This document shows, in pieces, positions 30,671 to 41,556 of a stretch of DNA of 64,000 nucleotides. The stretch comes from Undaria pinnatifida. Lineage: Eukaryota; Sar; Phaeophyceae; Laminariales; Alariaceae. Each line of letters opens with the position of its first letter. The stretch's first letter is position 1. Below the pieces are notes generated by a model. That model was not told the origin of the DNA and ran no database searches. It was given only the letters and a program-made list of their open reading frames with translations. The position numbers were made by a program, and so were the translations under genes. Location: contig JABAKD010000002.1 of assembly GCA_012845835.1 (NCBI GenBank), forward strand, positions 15,888,129 to 15,952,128, written 5' to 3'.

Positions 30671-31232
30671 GGTGGTGAAACTCCTGAAGAATGGATCTAT
30701 TCAGGAATCAACTTCCGAGTGGGCCGCCAATTGTTCGACGGTTCGCAAGAAAGATGGGACAGTGCGGATTGTACAGGATTTTCGAGGTATCAATGCGCTT
30801 CTCAAATCACAGAGTGGTGGACTCGGAGACTTGCAGCATATTATGGATGAGATGGAAGGGTCGAAGTATTTCTCTAGCATCGATCTAGCTTCAGGATTCT
30901 TACAGCTCGAGATCCATGAGGATGATCGACACCTGACGGCATTTCGAGACGCTGACGGAAAGCTGTACGAATACGTTCGCTGCGGCTTCGGGTTGAAGAC
31001 AGTGCCTTCGGCGTTTGCCAACTACGTTGGAGGGCGACTGTTAACCGTCAAGGATAGGGGAATCAAGAATTGGTTGGACGACATCGACATCCCGTCGAAA
31101 ACCCTTGAAGGTCAGTGGGTACTGCTGCGAAACACGTTAAGAGTGTCTAAGGCAAGGACGTTTAACCGCAAATCTTCAGAAATCGCATTTCTGTCAGTCG
31201 GTCATGGAGTTCGTCGGCATGATCGTGGATAG
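30573..31232 (+). pseudogene. Reverse transcriptase domain (gypsy)
   Basis: A 219-codon frame with the ordered RT motifs: Val-Lys-Leu-Leu-Lys-Asn-Gly-Ser-Ile-Gln-Glu-Ser, Val-Arg-Lys-Lys-Asp-Gly-Thr-Val-Arg-Ile-Val-Gln-Asp-Phe-Arg-Gly-Ile-Asn, Phe-Ser-Ser-Ile-Asp-Leu-Ala-Ser-Gly-Phe (first catalytic Asp), Phe-Gly-Leu-Lys-Thr-Val-Pro-Ser-Ala-Phe, and Trp-Leu-Asp-Asp-Ile (catalytic Asp pair; Trp stands in the usual Tyr/Phe position). It is complete through the palm. Frame is lost at about 31,200. Confidence 0.85.
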
Positions 31233-32030
31233 ACTTGGTACCAGGCCAGCCCCGAGCAAGATCGATGCTATCACGCAGCTGTCCAGGCCGAACACGGTGG
31301 AGGAAGTGCGAGTGTTGCTGGGCATGACAGGATACTTACGACAATTTGTACCCCAGTATAGCACAGTGGTGGCGCCAATTTCCGACTTGCTGAGAGATCC
31401 AAGGTTCAGAACCAAGAGAGCGAAGAAAGAGAAAGTCCCATGGGGAGAAGAGCAGAACCAAGCTTTTGATGCGCTTATCGAAGCTTTGACGTCACCTCCA
31501 ATCCTAGCCCTGCCGGTGTGGACAGAACCGCTCTCGCTGTCCACCGATGCCAGTGAGATAGGAAAAGGAGCGGTGCTAACACAATGCATCGAAGGAGTGG
31601 AAAAGGTGATCGCGTATTGCAGCAAAAGGTGGTCGAGAGGAGACTCCAAAAGGTCGGCAACGGACCGTGAATGCATGGCGGTCATGTGGGCAGTAAAAAA
31701 ATTCCAACCCTATCTTTGGGGACGACCGTTCACGCTCATCACGGACTGTTCGGCGTTGACTTGGCTCTTCAAAAGCCAATCTCTCCCTAGAAATACCACC
31801 GCTGGGCTCTGAGTTTGATGGAGCACGACATAACCTTGAAGTGGAGGCCGGGGACACAACATCAGCTCCCAGACGCCATGTCGCGGTTACCGAACAAGAG
31901 CATCGTGATCGAAGATTTCGACGACTCTTTTCATGGAGATGAGTCGTTGCCAAACGTTTACAAAGGGCCACAGGGGCCAGTGCTCGACGGCGTACACCTC
32001 GAAACCTTACGAGTAGAAGATGTGGACTGA
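31204..32030 (+). pseudogene. RT connection and RNase H domain (gypsy)
   Basis: Continues the reverse transcriptase after a frameshift: Leu-Leu-Gly-Met-Thr-Gly-Tyr-Leu-Arg-Gln-Phe-Val (thumb/connection), then RNase H residues in Leu-Ser-Thr-Asp-Ala-Ser-Glu-Ile-Gly-Lys-Gly-Ala-Val-Leu, Ala-Thr-Asp-Arg-Glu-Cys-Met-Ala-Val, and Leu-Ile-Thr-Asp-Cys-Ser-Ala-Leu. After a stop at 31,810 the next in-phase piece has Asp-Ala-Met-Ser-Arg-Leu-Pro, the last RNase H Asp motif. It degrades RNA in RNA-DNA hybrids during retrotransposition. Catalytic residues survive; the frame does not. Confidence 0.8.
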
Positions 32031-32522
32031 TCTAGTACTCAAAGTCTGACAGTACTTGCAGCCGCCGCACTCACACCCGCAGACCCATCAGAGGCAGATA
32101 CTCAACAGGTCAAGCTTGTCATCGCACCGGAGCTTCCAGTGGTGGTCATGCTCGACTGTGGGGGGGGGTGCAGCATCCTTGCATCAGAGGGGTTGCTGAT
32201 GGTCAGAGGAGCAGTAGACCAGGACTGGAGAGCACTGGAATGCATCAAAGCAAACGGACTGGACAAAGGTGCGAAGTTACTCAGGGTGACAACAGGGTCG
32301 CCGGAATGCCTAACCATGTTAGGTGAAACCAGACGTGGTGGTCGGTGACGCCTGCAGGAGGTTTAAAGATTAACTCGCAGCATCAAAAGCCTTTGAGGTG
32401 ACAAGAGCGGTCACGAGATCGCAGGCAAAGGCCACTTCCCAGGAACCGGAGGTTGTATGGGAGGCAGAACCGCCGTTACCTGAGGAGGAGATGGAGAATG
32501 CAACGGCGCAAACGGTCACTAC
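32031..32522 (+). other. Gypsy internal region with no clear domain
   Basis: The frame at 32,139-32,348 (Val-Val-Met-Leu-Asp-Cys-Gly-Gly-Gly-Cys-Ser-Ile-Leu) lies between RNase H and integrase. It is coding-like but unrecognised. The right end is the insertion point of the SINE copy. Confidence 0.3.
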
Positions 32523-32676
32523 ATTTTTTTTTTCTTTTTTTTTATCCTCCGGCGGATGGAGAAAAATAAAGCTTTAGCTCACCACACTTCCGCGTATTTT
32601 CATACGCGTCGTGTGTCGATTTAACTCAGTTGCTTTCGCAGCCCAACGCTAGCTGGCGCACCCTTCGAGTCCCATT
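32523..32676 (-). mobile_element. Short SINE (family B), nested in the gypsy element, 11-bp target duplication
   Basis: On the minus strand it starts near 32,676 (AATGGGACTCGAAGG) and ends in an A-rich tail, seen as T-rich sequence at 32,524-32,543. The perfect 11-bp repeat acggtcactac flanks it (32,512-32,522 and 32,677-32,687). A second copy lies at 41,557-41,715 with its own duplication. The body includes gctagc, gagttaaatcgac (a weak B-box candidate) and a gacgcgtatgaaaatacg palindrome. It has no coding capacity. Insertion post-dates the gypsy copy it interrupts, or travelled with it. Confidence 0.8.
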
Positions 32677-32994
32677 ACGGTCACTACTACTGAACTACCA
32701 GTGGAAGGTAATCGCCCACGCAAACGCAGGAGATAGAGAGAGCCCATCCCGAGACCGAAACGGCAACGTGATCCGTTGGAAGAATCACCAAAGGACACCA
32801 GCAGCCGTTCAAGCGGATCAGGGAAAGAGGCCAAGGGACTCCAGCGGCCAGAGCCATCCATGTTGGAAAGGGTGACAGCTATTCTCCAGGATTTGCCACA
32901 GCTGATTCAGAGGCAGTGCGAAGATATGGTACTTGGCAAGATTCGGAAAGAACTCCAGGAAGCGGGAAACCGAGGATCAGGAGGTGGCGAATAT

Positions 32995-34338
32995 GTGATG
33001 GATGATAACGGCCTCTTGTGGGTAGCACCTCGGGCAAAGATCCCACGACTTGCAGTTCCCCGATCTCTCGTTCCAGGGATTATGGGCATCCGGGGACGGC
33101 GAGAACTACAGCCTTGATTAGTCATCAATACTGCTGGCCCACCCTCATCAAGGACGTTATAGACTACGCCCTCTCGTGTGGGTGCAGACGTCGCAAGCGG
33201 TCAGCGAGTCAACGGGTTGCCATGCTACCGTCGAGGTTTCTACGACCCGGAGAAGTACTCGAAGTCGACATCCAGGACATGGGCGTGAAGTCGGACGCAG
33301 GCAACAAAGTTCTACTGGTAGCGGTTGACAAAGCCAGCAAGTTCTTGTTCGCCTTTCCACTCCTTACGAAAGAAGCAATCGGAGTAGCGAGGAAGCTGCT
33401 CGAAGTGATGCTTACTTTTTGGGTACCGCTGTATGTTCGCAGTGATCCGGGATCCGAGTTCACGGCAGAGGGTGATGCAACACTTATGTAAGTGGTTGAA
33501 CGTGACTATCGCCTATGGGCCTGCCGATCATCCACGTGCACAGGGGACGGTGGAGAGATTGGGGGGGTGGCTACACGAAGCACTAGGAGAACTGTGCAAG
33601 ACCTGGCCTCGCAGATGGGACGAATACGTACAACCGGCATTGTGGATCCATGGTACCACGCCGGACCTGCGCCTGCCGGGGAAGCCAACTCCCTTCCGTC
33701 TGTTCTTCGGTCGTGATGCACGCACGCAACTTAATGCTACGCACCCTGAGATAGATGGTGGTGATTTCAGAGGCGGGATGCACAGTTACGTGGCCGACAA
33801 AGGTCAAGCGTACAAGGAGGTACGGGATGTACGGATGGTTTTGTCGAAAAGACATGAAGACAGGCAGAAAAGTCGTGAGAGTCGGAATGCTGAAATCGGT
33901 CGGACCTCGGTAGGCACCCGTGTTGTTGTCGGAGATAAGGTGCTGGTGAAGGAGGCGGAGTCTGTGATGGCAAGGGAAGGGATACATCATGAACTAGCCC
34001 ACGAGCACTGGACCGGACCTTGGGAGGTGACTGAAGTTGTCTTACCAGGACTCAGCTACATCGTCACGATGAATGGGCGAGGGATTCGCCGACGACGGGC
34101 GTCAGCATTGAATATCAAGATGTTCCACTTACGTCCGGACGACCTCCGTCACGACTTCGACGAATTTGCTCACCTGGCATGGGGAGTTGACTTCGGACTA
34201 GCGGAGCCGTCGATTGTAGCGTCGCCTATGTATACCCTAATAGACAGAAAGGCTGTGATGGGTCAAGGCAACGCTTGGAAGTGGCGATACAAGGGACGAT
34301 TCGTGGATGGCACAGAGCCGCAGTGGCTGTCCGAATAG
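32995..34338 (+). pseudogene. Integrase (gypsy), frameshifted but with catalytic residues present
   Basis: The zinc-binding region reads Gly-His-Pro-Gly-Thr-Ala-Arg...Ser-His-Gln-Tyr...Cys-Gly-Cys (the CxxC is altered). The core has Leu-Glu-Val-Asp-Ile-Gln-Asp-Met (first Asp), Val-Arg-Ser-Asp-Pro-Gly-Ser-Glu-Phe (second Asp), and after a frameshift near 33,480, Pro-Arg-Ala-Gln-Gly-Thr-Val-Glu-Arg (catalytic Glu). The C-terminal part (33,990-34,130) has a GPW-type motif, Thr-Gly-Pro-Trp-Glu-Val. It joins element cDNA to the chromosome. TAG at 34,336 ends the frame. Confidence 0.8.
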
Positions 34339-34683
34339 GAGGCACGAGACAGCTTTACCCCTTTACAGCTGGACGTTTTCCATGCGCTGTGGGAAACGTA
34401 TCACGGAGCGGAGTGCCGGGCAAGACCAACTTCGACGCTAACGCGGAAGGAAAGAGATGGGATCGACCGCGAACAAGCGTTGAAACAACACCCCGTGGGG
34501 ACCGTGATCTGGAGGGAATTCGCGGACGCTGAAGGCAACAAGAAGCGTCACCATTCAAAGGTCTTCGACTACAAGTCACCGTACTGGCGAGTTCGGTATG
34601 CAGACGGAGATTGGGAGGAGCTCAACGAATGTGAAATCCTGAAAGGTAGGAGGACCGGAAACTCACAATCCGGTTCCCCGTAA
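34339..34683 (+). pseudogene. C-terminal chromatin-reader-like tail of the gypsy polyprotein
   Basis: Same frame as the integrase, separated only by TAG at 34,336-34,338. It contains Val-Gly-Thr-Val-Ile-Trp-Arg-Glu-Phe, then Tyr-Trp-Arg-Val-Arg-Tyr-Ala-Asp-Gly-Asp-Trp-Glu-Glu-Leu, a Tudor/chromo-like beta-barrel signature. Just before the stop is Trp-Lys-Trp-Arg-Tyr-Lys-Gly, another reader-like strand. Such tails target integration to marked chromatin. The domain name is a judgement from the aromatic spacing. Confidence 0.45.
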
Positions 34684-35068
34684 ACGTGGAACGTGAAGTG
34701 GAGGCTGATGGAGAAAGGGGGAAAACGTTGGCCGGAGATCGACCAGCGAGGAGGATCAAGGCCTCGGCCTACCCGGGTTATTGGGAAAAGCCGGGAAGTG
34801 GTGGATAAGAGGCTTTCAGCTGGTGCGCTTGATGAGAAATACTAGCAAGTCCAGCAGTACCGATCTGGGACCTAATGCGAAAAAAAAAGCGCGAGGCCCA
34901 GGGTCCCTACCCCCTGAGAGACGCCTATCCATGAAAATGTTAGACGCCACTCATTCGAGCCTTAGGGTAATCGAAACACGACTAAGTGTGGGAAAAGGCC
35001 CTTACTCTTACTCCAGTGTATCCGCAGCCCGGTTAGCACGGTATTCCTGAGAAGCCGTGCTGGGGGGG

Positions 35069-35510
35069 TGTTGCGGCGGATTGACATGACGTCACATGAA
35101 ATCCCGTGGCGGAATGCTCCCTAGGTCTGTATAACGCCGATCAGTCTAGAAAACGTTCTGCTCACGGCCTCAGTCCAAAAAACACACAAAACCAAACGAG
35201 GGAAAAAGGAACCTGAACTTGATCTGAAACGAGTGTGAGTGACTGCGAACCGAGCTTGAGTACAGCTATCGTTACCGTGAGGCATTGTTGGAGGTTTCAT
35301 CCGGAGATCTGTTATATTGTACGAGCGCTGGGAAGAGGACTGCGTGATACGAGACTGGTGTTTGCAGGCAGCTGTTGCAACAAGCAGACGGGAGGGATCA
35401 GCCTGAAGGTAGACACGGAGGAAACGAACTAGAAGCGATGAGAGAGTTGGGACAAGGGATTGGAGACTTGGGTACGTGTGACTAAAATAGCTCTTTATCC
35501 GTTCGTTACC
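35069..35510 (+). repeat. 3' LTR
   Basis: 442 bp, nearly identical to the left LTR. It is preceded by the polypurine-like gctgggggggt and followed by the CTTT target duplication. Its last base is C where the left copy has A. Confidence 0.9.
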
Positions 35511-36360
35511 CTTTTTATCCTGCTTTGAGAGTTGTGATATTTTCGTGGATGATTTCCGGCTGCCCGTGTCTGTTTTTGACATGTTCCCCATGTCCTTTTG
35601 GGCCTGTGGGTTCGCTCTGGGGGAGGGCTGTTATCGCTAGGGGACATCCGGGATGCATCCCCGGGGTCTCCATTATTTGATTTTCATCTTGATGGTAAAA
35701 CGGATACTGCTGCTTGCTCTGATATAATCGCGCACAGCAGTGGGTTTTGTCGGTATTCGGTCTGGGTCTTCCGTCGTAGGTCGGTCCGGGGAAAGGGGCC
35801 ACCCCGCGGCTGCGGGTCGGCATCACTTCGTGTGTGCGTCTGTCTCTCTCTCTCCGTGAATCCATCGGACTGGGTCACAGGCGGTGGATCTGTTACCCTG
35901 AATCGGAGGGGGGACAGGTAATATACTAATTATCTGGGTGTCAACTCTCCAGTCTTGGGTGATCATCTTACACGTTAGAATCAAAACCCGAAGGTCCTAA
36001 TAAGATGCAGCAGTAAAAGCGATGAAAACTTTCATGGCCCTGCGGTGCTTTGTGTTCAAAAAAAAAGTCAAACGATCCAAGGATATTTAGCCGCGATTAA
36101 GCATTTCCATGAAATGATTGCGGGGTGGGAGTTGCCCACGTCTCACTGCATGGTGCATTAGGTAGGAAAAGGAATCGATAGAGCGCACGAAAAGTTTGAC
36201 GTACGCCCCCGGCGGATAGGATGCCACCCACGTGAAACATGTCGACAGAAAGGATGGATAGGTTAATCGAGGTAGGACCGGAGGGATCGGTAATCTGGCG
36301 CGGAATTTCTTCTGTCAATTCATATTTTGTGTCGAGCCTCTAAAATTTGGCCCTGACTTC
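35511..36360. other. Interval without recognisable gene
   Basis: Flank of the gypsy insertion. Frames are short and overlapping on both strands and no domain is seen. A ctctctctct run lies near 35,842. It probably holds degraded sequence upstream of the recombinase fragment. Confidence 0.4.
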
Positions 36361-36362
36361 TC

Positions 36363-36887
36363 CTCACTAGAAGAGACTTGGTTTTCTTTGCCGGAGCTTT
36401 CCAGCTCCCGTGGGAAGACAAGAAAACCGCAGACAGAGTAGAAATGACGTTCCGTGCGTCGAAGTCAGACAAGAAAAAGTTGGGAGCGATCGTGACAAGG
36501 ACCAGGGTAGTGATAAGGAATGAAGGAGGTGGAGATGGGAAGGATAACGGGGCGCTGGAAATTGTGTTGGATCTTCTGGACATTTGTCCAGAGTTAGATG
36601 GATCAGCACCTCTGACGCAGATTCAGTCGGCGACCGGATGGACGGTGGCCACGCGCACGATATCGACGAAGGCGTTGAGACGGATGGTAGATAGTTTGGG
36701 TAGAGATCCGGTCTAGTACGCGCTACACTCAGGCAGGATCGGAGGGGCCACTCAGCTAGCCGCCCAAGGTGCATCAGATATTCAGATTCAAAGAGCAGGT
36801 AGATGGAAGTCACTGGCATTCATGGTTTATGTAGGAGCAGGGGGTGAGGGAGCTGCGTTTGTTTCAGAAGCACTAACTAGGTAAGGT
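36363..36887 (+). pseudogene. Tyrosine recombinase catalytic domain fragment (Crypton/DIRS-type)
   Basis: One frame interrupted only by TAG at 36,714. It contains a Leu-Pro-Trp-Glu-Asp start, an Arg-Ala-Ser-Lys-Ser-Asp-Lys-Lys stretch (first catalytic Arg/Lys region), Pro-Leu-Thr-Gln-Ile, and past the stop Tyr-Ala-Leu-His-Ser-Gly-Arg-Ile-Gly-Gly-Ala-Thr (the His-x2-Arg box). Then come Ile-Gln-Arg-Ala-Gly-Arg-Trp-Lys-Ser and Phe-Met-Val-Tyr-Val (the nucleophile Tyr). This is the complete C-terminal signature of tyrosine recombinases as used by Crypton and DIRS elements in stramenopiles. The N-terminal DNA-binding part is absent. The stop could come from a CAG-to-TAG transition. Confidence 0.75.
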
Positions 36888-37825
36888 AACTATAGGAAGA
36901 AGAAAATAAAGTAGTGTGCTTTTAGAGATTATCTGGCTTCCTAGTGGAGAAGGCTGTAGCCAGTTGTACTGTTTTCCCCGGGTAATTGGCCAAGACGTAA
37001 AATAAGAAGCGGGTTAGCCCGAGGTATTTGATTGTCTGGGAGCATAGTTTCCCATTGTTCTTTCGTTATTTCTTCGCAGGCATTCCTTACTGCGTAAAAT
37101 TTATACCACAATTGTGGAGCCAAATACAACAAAACAAGCGATCTTAAAACTTCATCCCTGGATGTACCAGAATCCAGAACAAGACACATGGAAATCTCTA
37201 TCGTCTTCAGATCCAAATAACGCTCACATCGGATTCTCAGCAGTCAATCACCCCTATTACGATCAGCTATCAACTCTTACAGCCAACCCTACACACTTTC
37301 TGGTGTTCCACTGTCCACACTGTCCCCAAAAACGATTTGCACCTCGAAGTTCATGAACAACCTTTGATCGAAAGTGAGCACCAGCTACGTGACATCAAAG
37401 AAAACCTAAGAGTCGTTTGTGAAATATAAACGACCACAAACATCGATGCCCTACCCAATGAATACGGTTCTCATTTTAATATTAGTATACGAGTCCATTT
37501 CACATACAATTAACCAATTAATTGCCCCAGGATCAAGGATCATGAAACACTCAAGTGCTTCATGTAACATTCACACATAAACGCAAGGCACAAATCAGGC
37601 ATTCAAACAAAGAAATACCTTCAATACTCCACGACGAATTATCGTTTTCCGCAAGAATTACCTCAAAGTAAATAACTTTGTCTTATAAGCACTTATAACA
37701 CGCTTACATAATATATACTGTATATATCAAAATGACTTGCAAATAGCCAACGAAAAAATGCCGCCAAAACGTTCCAGGACAACCTTCGCCCAAGCCACGC
37801 GAAAACCGCAGAGAATAACTCACAG
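36888..37825. other. AT-rich interval, nothing recognised
   Basis: Only short overlapping frames on both strands. The longest plus frame (37,114-37,356, Pro/His/Thr-rich) lacks domain signals. Poly-A/T patches and an atatatactgtatatat run at about 37,710-37,727 are present. Confidence 0.4.
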
Positions 37826-37829
37826 CGTG

Positions 37830-40790
37830 ATGCCTCATTGCTGCTTCAGCTGCGTCCGCACTCTCCGTTCAGTCCTAACTTGCCCAATTCAGACTTCACA
37901 AATTCGGGAGCCGCGTTCCATATCTTCGCTAGGTCCTCCCACGTACTCTTCCTTGTCGAACCCAACTCACTCTACTTACACCTTAAATCCAGATCCGTCC
38001 TCCACAATCGCCATATCCACAATTGCGTCCATCTCGAACTCTCCTTTCTAGGAAGCATGTTAAAAAACCTCTTTTCATTCGGCAGTGATCTCAGGAGCAG
38101 CATAAAAACGCATCCGAGCAAGATGAACGTCTCGAACTTCCCCGGATACGATATTCTGCACGCCATACACATGCAGTCGTTGAGCGACCACTACACGCCA
38201 CGGCTCGGTCCATGCCATCAGCAAGTTCAGCGTCGAGCCGCCACCCTGCACCCAAGCTACCAAGACATAATCGCCAACAACAAAATTCGTCAAATTTCCC
38301 CGACTCGCGGCAGCACGCTGCTTACCGCGGTTTGCTTGCACCATATCCAAGACCTCCTTGTGTAACTGACTCTGCGGTGCCACCACGTTCTGCACCTTTG
38401 CCCGAAGAGCCTTCTCGTCCAGCACATCCATCTGCCCATCCTGTCCGACCGACGATGCCAACGCGGACAACGCTATGCGAGGCGCTCTACCGAACATGGC
38501 ATGATAGGGGGTATAGCAGTACATTTCGTGGAAGCAGTATTCAAGGCCCACTGAACTGCCCGTACTAACTGTACCCAATCTTGGGTGTTCCACCGCTCTT
38601 CTTGAATCATGGCCTTTATTTAAAGTACGCATGCACCACCTCACGCATCATCCGTTTGCATGTACCATTGGACCAAGGCGAATTCGCAACTAAAAACCTC
38701 CTGTCAACTCTAACGCAGCCATCATTGATTCTCTTACAATGGGAAGCGGTGTCACTCACCAACACCCCCGGAACCCCACTACAGTAGCGGCTACGGTTTA
38801 AGAGAACTTTTTTAAGAAAAGTACGGATTTAAGAGAGAGGAATTGGCTTGTACCAATCAAAATCGATGTAAGAGAGAATTCCTATTGCTTCCGAGATTTT
38901 CTCTTAAATCGAACCATTTGGAAACCACGTGGACACACACATCACACACACAGATTGTGTTCAGGCTAACAGGTCGCGAGGGTAGCGTTAGTTTCTTGGG
39001 TTTGTGTTATTTGTAGGGCGAGTGATGTCTTGATAATGTGAAGTTTTTTTTTTCGTTGACTCGTGTTTTGTCGGGGGTTTAAATCGATGGGATGAGAGGT
39101 TGAGGGTGTTGTGTTGAGGGTACGGTGGGAGCAAGGGGTGCAGTGTGTAAACGGGTGCGTCGTTCTTGAGTGCTGGTGCATTCGTAGCCTCGTGTTGTCC
39201 TTCTAGAAGAGGTGCGAGCATGAAGCACACCTATAAAACAACAACAAAACCACTACTGTCCCGACTTTGCGTGTCCACGTGCAAAATGTGCATCGAATGA
39301 CACGATGATTTATTTTCCAAGCGCAGATCCACCAAAAGCGCACCACATACTTGGGTCCACGTGCTCGCCAACCAAGAGAATGAGCGGTGTTTGGAGGTAG
39401 CCCGACGTGGTAACGCTTGCTGCGTTACGCGACATTGAATGATACACTCTCTACGACCTCCTACGCCATATAGTTCGGACAAAAGCGTCTTTCTCTGGCG
39501 CGCTTTCGATTTGGCTACGGTATAAGAGAATATTCTATTATACCGTAGCCGAGACGGTATAAGAGAAAGCCGGATTTAAGAGAGAGAAATTGGCTTGTAC
39601 CGACCCTCTCTTAAACCGTAGCCGCTACTGTAATCTAATACCAGGCCAAGAGAGGCTGCGCTGTCAAACGGGCAGAGCGTGCTTCCGTAGGCTCAAGCCA
39701 AAACCAGTAGCTCATATCGGTCATCATGACGAGGACGTATCGATACCCCTCGTCCTCATCCAGGCAATCGCCCCCCAACGGCCCGCTTGCTCCATCATGG
39801 AAATAGTCGAAGTGGACCACTTCGCCCGGCTTGGTACCGTGCACCGTCTCCCTAAGCGGACAGGCACCTTCTCCCCCGTTTTAGAGAGTCCATGGAATGG
39901 AGACGCTGTTTGACGAACTTGGCTACGTGCTCCTGCATGCAAAAACACCAGCAGTATTCTGACAGCCGCTGCAGAGTAGCCGCGGCACCCCGATGGTCAG
40001 CCTTCTTCGTGTGAGCACACGCTATCAACCGTACCTGAAGCTGCGTAGCTCCTCCCGGAATCCACAACACCGCGCGCTCATTAACCGGGAGCCGAAAAAG
40101 CCTCTCGTCATCCAAGCTGACTTGATCAACATGAACGACGTAGCCCACGCAGCACGTGCCCAGGTTTGCCCGTGATGCTTGCTGCGCGTCCCGGATCACC
40201 TGCTTGGACGGAAAAGTTTTATCGGGAGTGCTAGCTGCATACACCGCGGAAGCGGAAACACTCACCAAAGGGACAGTCAGCCTCCGCGAGAGCAAATCTC
40301 CCCAGTAATTACGGTCTCCGTCTATGTGCACGATGGCATACTCGTACTGCCCCAATACCGCCTTTCACTGGTCCAAACGCTGCGCCGTCGTCTTCGTAAC
40401 GGACAACACGAAAGCCTCCGGATCAAAAGTGTACGATAAATTCAGGTGGTCAGAAAAAATGTGCATTGCGACAAAAGTTACTCCAACCGCTTGAAAAAAC
40501 TCATCACGGCGAAGCCCTCCTTGTTTACCGTCGCCCAGTGCTGCTGTGACCCTTTGAAGGTCCCACTCAGAAATTCAAGAGGCCCGTGAGTCATGCCCCA
40601 GACTGAAACGCCGCGGTCGAGCTCTTCCTGAGGCACCTGCGTGAGAAATCCTCAATGCTGGTCGCGGAGGCATCCAGACACATGAGCACCGCCCATCCCG
40701 GTTTCAGGTGAGAAAAAGCCACAGGGTGAGCGACAAGATCCTGCGCCGCCTCCCAGGCCCCGATCAGCGCCAAGATTCATTCCCCGGCCG
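37830..40790 (-). mobile_element. Chromodomain gypsy fragment on the minus strand, split by a DNA element
   Basis: Reading downwards from 40,790. RNase H: His-Leu-Lys-Pro-Gly-Trp-Ala-Val-Leu-Met-Cys-Leu-Asp-Ala-Ser, then Tyr-Ala-Ile-Val-His-Ile-Asp-Gly-Asp-Arg-Asn. Integrase zinc region 40,150-39,960: Asp-His-Arg-Gly, with both CxxC cysteines replaced. Integrase core 39,844-39,640: Val-Val-His-Phe-Asp-Tyr-Phe. An interrupting element follows at 39,630-38,782. The core resumes with Leu-Val-Ser-Asp-Thr-Ala, and then Asn-Ser-Pro-Trp-Ser-Asn-Gly-Thr. The C-terminal domain (38,260-38,080) has Leu-Met-Ala-Trp-Thr-Glu-Pro-Trp-Arg-Val. A chromodomain (38,060-37,860) has Phe-Lys-Val...Val-Gly-Phe-Asp-Lys-Glu-Glu, Thr-Trp-Glu-Asp-Leu. 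No reverse transcriptase or LTR is visible. It is heavily broken and older than the element at 25.5 kb. Confidence 0.75.
38782..39630. mobile_element. 849-bp Tc1/mariner-like inverted-repeat element with TA duplication
   Basis: Ends are inverted repeats of about 25 bp starting CAGTAGCGGCTACGGTTTAA, flanked by TA (38,780-38,781 and 39,631-39,632). The CAGT start and TA target fit the mariner superfamily. A ggatttaagagagag-aattggcttgtacc block occurs near both ends in the same orientation (38,828 and 39,572). A perfect 13-bp hairpin (39,513-39,525 with 39,538-39,550, ggctacggtataa) lies near the right end. No transposase is found, so it is non-autonomous. It splits the integrase core of the surrounding gypsy fragment. 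Confidence 0.75.
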
Positions 40791-40799
40791 AGATCGCCC

Positions 40800-41425
40800 G
40801 GTTTAATGTCCTTTCTTTTGGCGGCCCAGGGTAGGAAGCCGTTACCCCCAGAGTCTCTTCGGCGGGCAGAGGGAACCTTAAAACGCTGCGCGCGGAGGAG
40901 CGACGGCGAAGAAGCTGCCGAACTCTTGAGCGAATTTTCGTGTTTTTGGCCCGTTGGGTCGATTTTCGTGCAGCTTGGACGAGCTAGTTGGTTGAAAAAT
41001 TGGGGTCGCGCTCGCCATGATATTTTTTGAGGCTCAACCGCCGGTATGTACGATGCTCTATTGTCTGTAGGCATGGGCGTGGTTTTGGTCCCGGTCGCTT
41101 TTCGTTGAGGTTATCACTTTATCGTCTCGATCGTGGTTGTCGACACGGCCAAAAATCGCGCCAGGCTGCTTAGCGTGTGTTGTCCCACCGCGAACATGCC
41201 ACGTGAAGTTGGGCCAACTCCCAAATTTGGATTTTGAAATCCCCCCCACAAAAAATATTCAGAACATTTCATTTTGTTCTTTCATTTCAAATTTCAAACA
41301 CTCCGAACTCTGATATATTTATAACATTCTTGCGTGTCTAGACCAGTAAAATCAAAATCAGATGTAATCATTTTTCAAATTAGATCTTTCAATCGTTAAA
41401 ACTGGCCCTTTATATCAAAACTGAT
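40800..41425. other. Interval without recognisable gene
   Basis: Beyond the end of the minus-strand gypsy fragment there are only short frames on both strands. The minus frame to 41,074 could hold the degraded region before RNase H, but no reverse transcriptase motif is visible. Confidence 0.35.
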
Positions 41426-41429
41426 TCTG

Positions 41430-41552
41430 AAAACTGAAAATGGAGGTTTCAACAGCTTCGCAGGTGCGTTTGGTCCGGGGAACGGGAGAATAGGACCCTC
41501 TCGTCTCAGAGTCCGACTAGCCAACAACATAGCTTTTTTGTGAGACGCACCC
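41430..41552 (-). repeat. Dispersed ~125-bp repeat (copy 1)
   Basis: The reverse complement matches the tandem pair at 52,290-52,575 along its length: gcg-ctcgacaaaa, gagtcggac, ttctcccgttccccgg, caaacgc, gctg-tgaaacctcca-tttc-gttttcag. This is an unclassified dispersed repeat. The SINE copy at 41,557 inserted at its edge. Confidence 0.6.
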
Positions 41553-41556
41553 AACA

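Larger units (their letters stand above)
25560..35510 (+). mobile_element. Ty3/gypsy LTR retrotransposon, 9.95 kb, non-autonomous by decay
   Basis: Two direct terminal repeats of 442 bp (25,560-26,001 and 35,069-35,510) begin TG. The left one ends CA and the right one CC. They differ at only about four positions, so insertion is recent. A 4-bp target duplication CTTT flanks the element (25,556-25,559 and 35,511-35,514). A primer-binding-like TGGGGCTTCAGC directly follows the left LTR, and a G-rich tract precedes the right LTR. The internal order protease, reverse transcriptase, RNase H, integrase marks it as gypsy-type. The coding region carries several frameshifts and stops despite near-identical LTRs. 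A copy already dead was therefore probably mobilised in trans. Confidence 0.9.
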
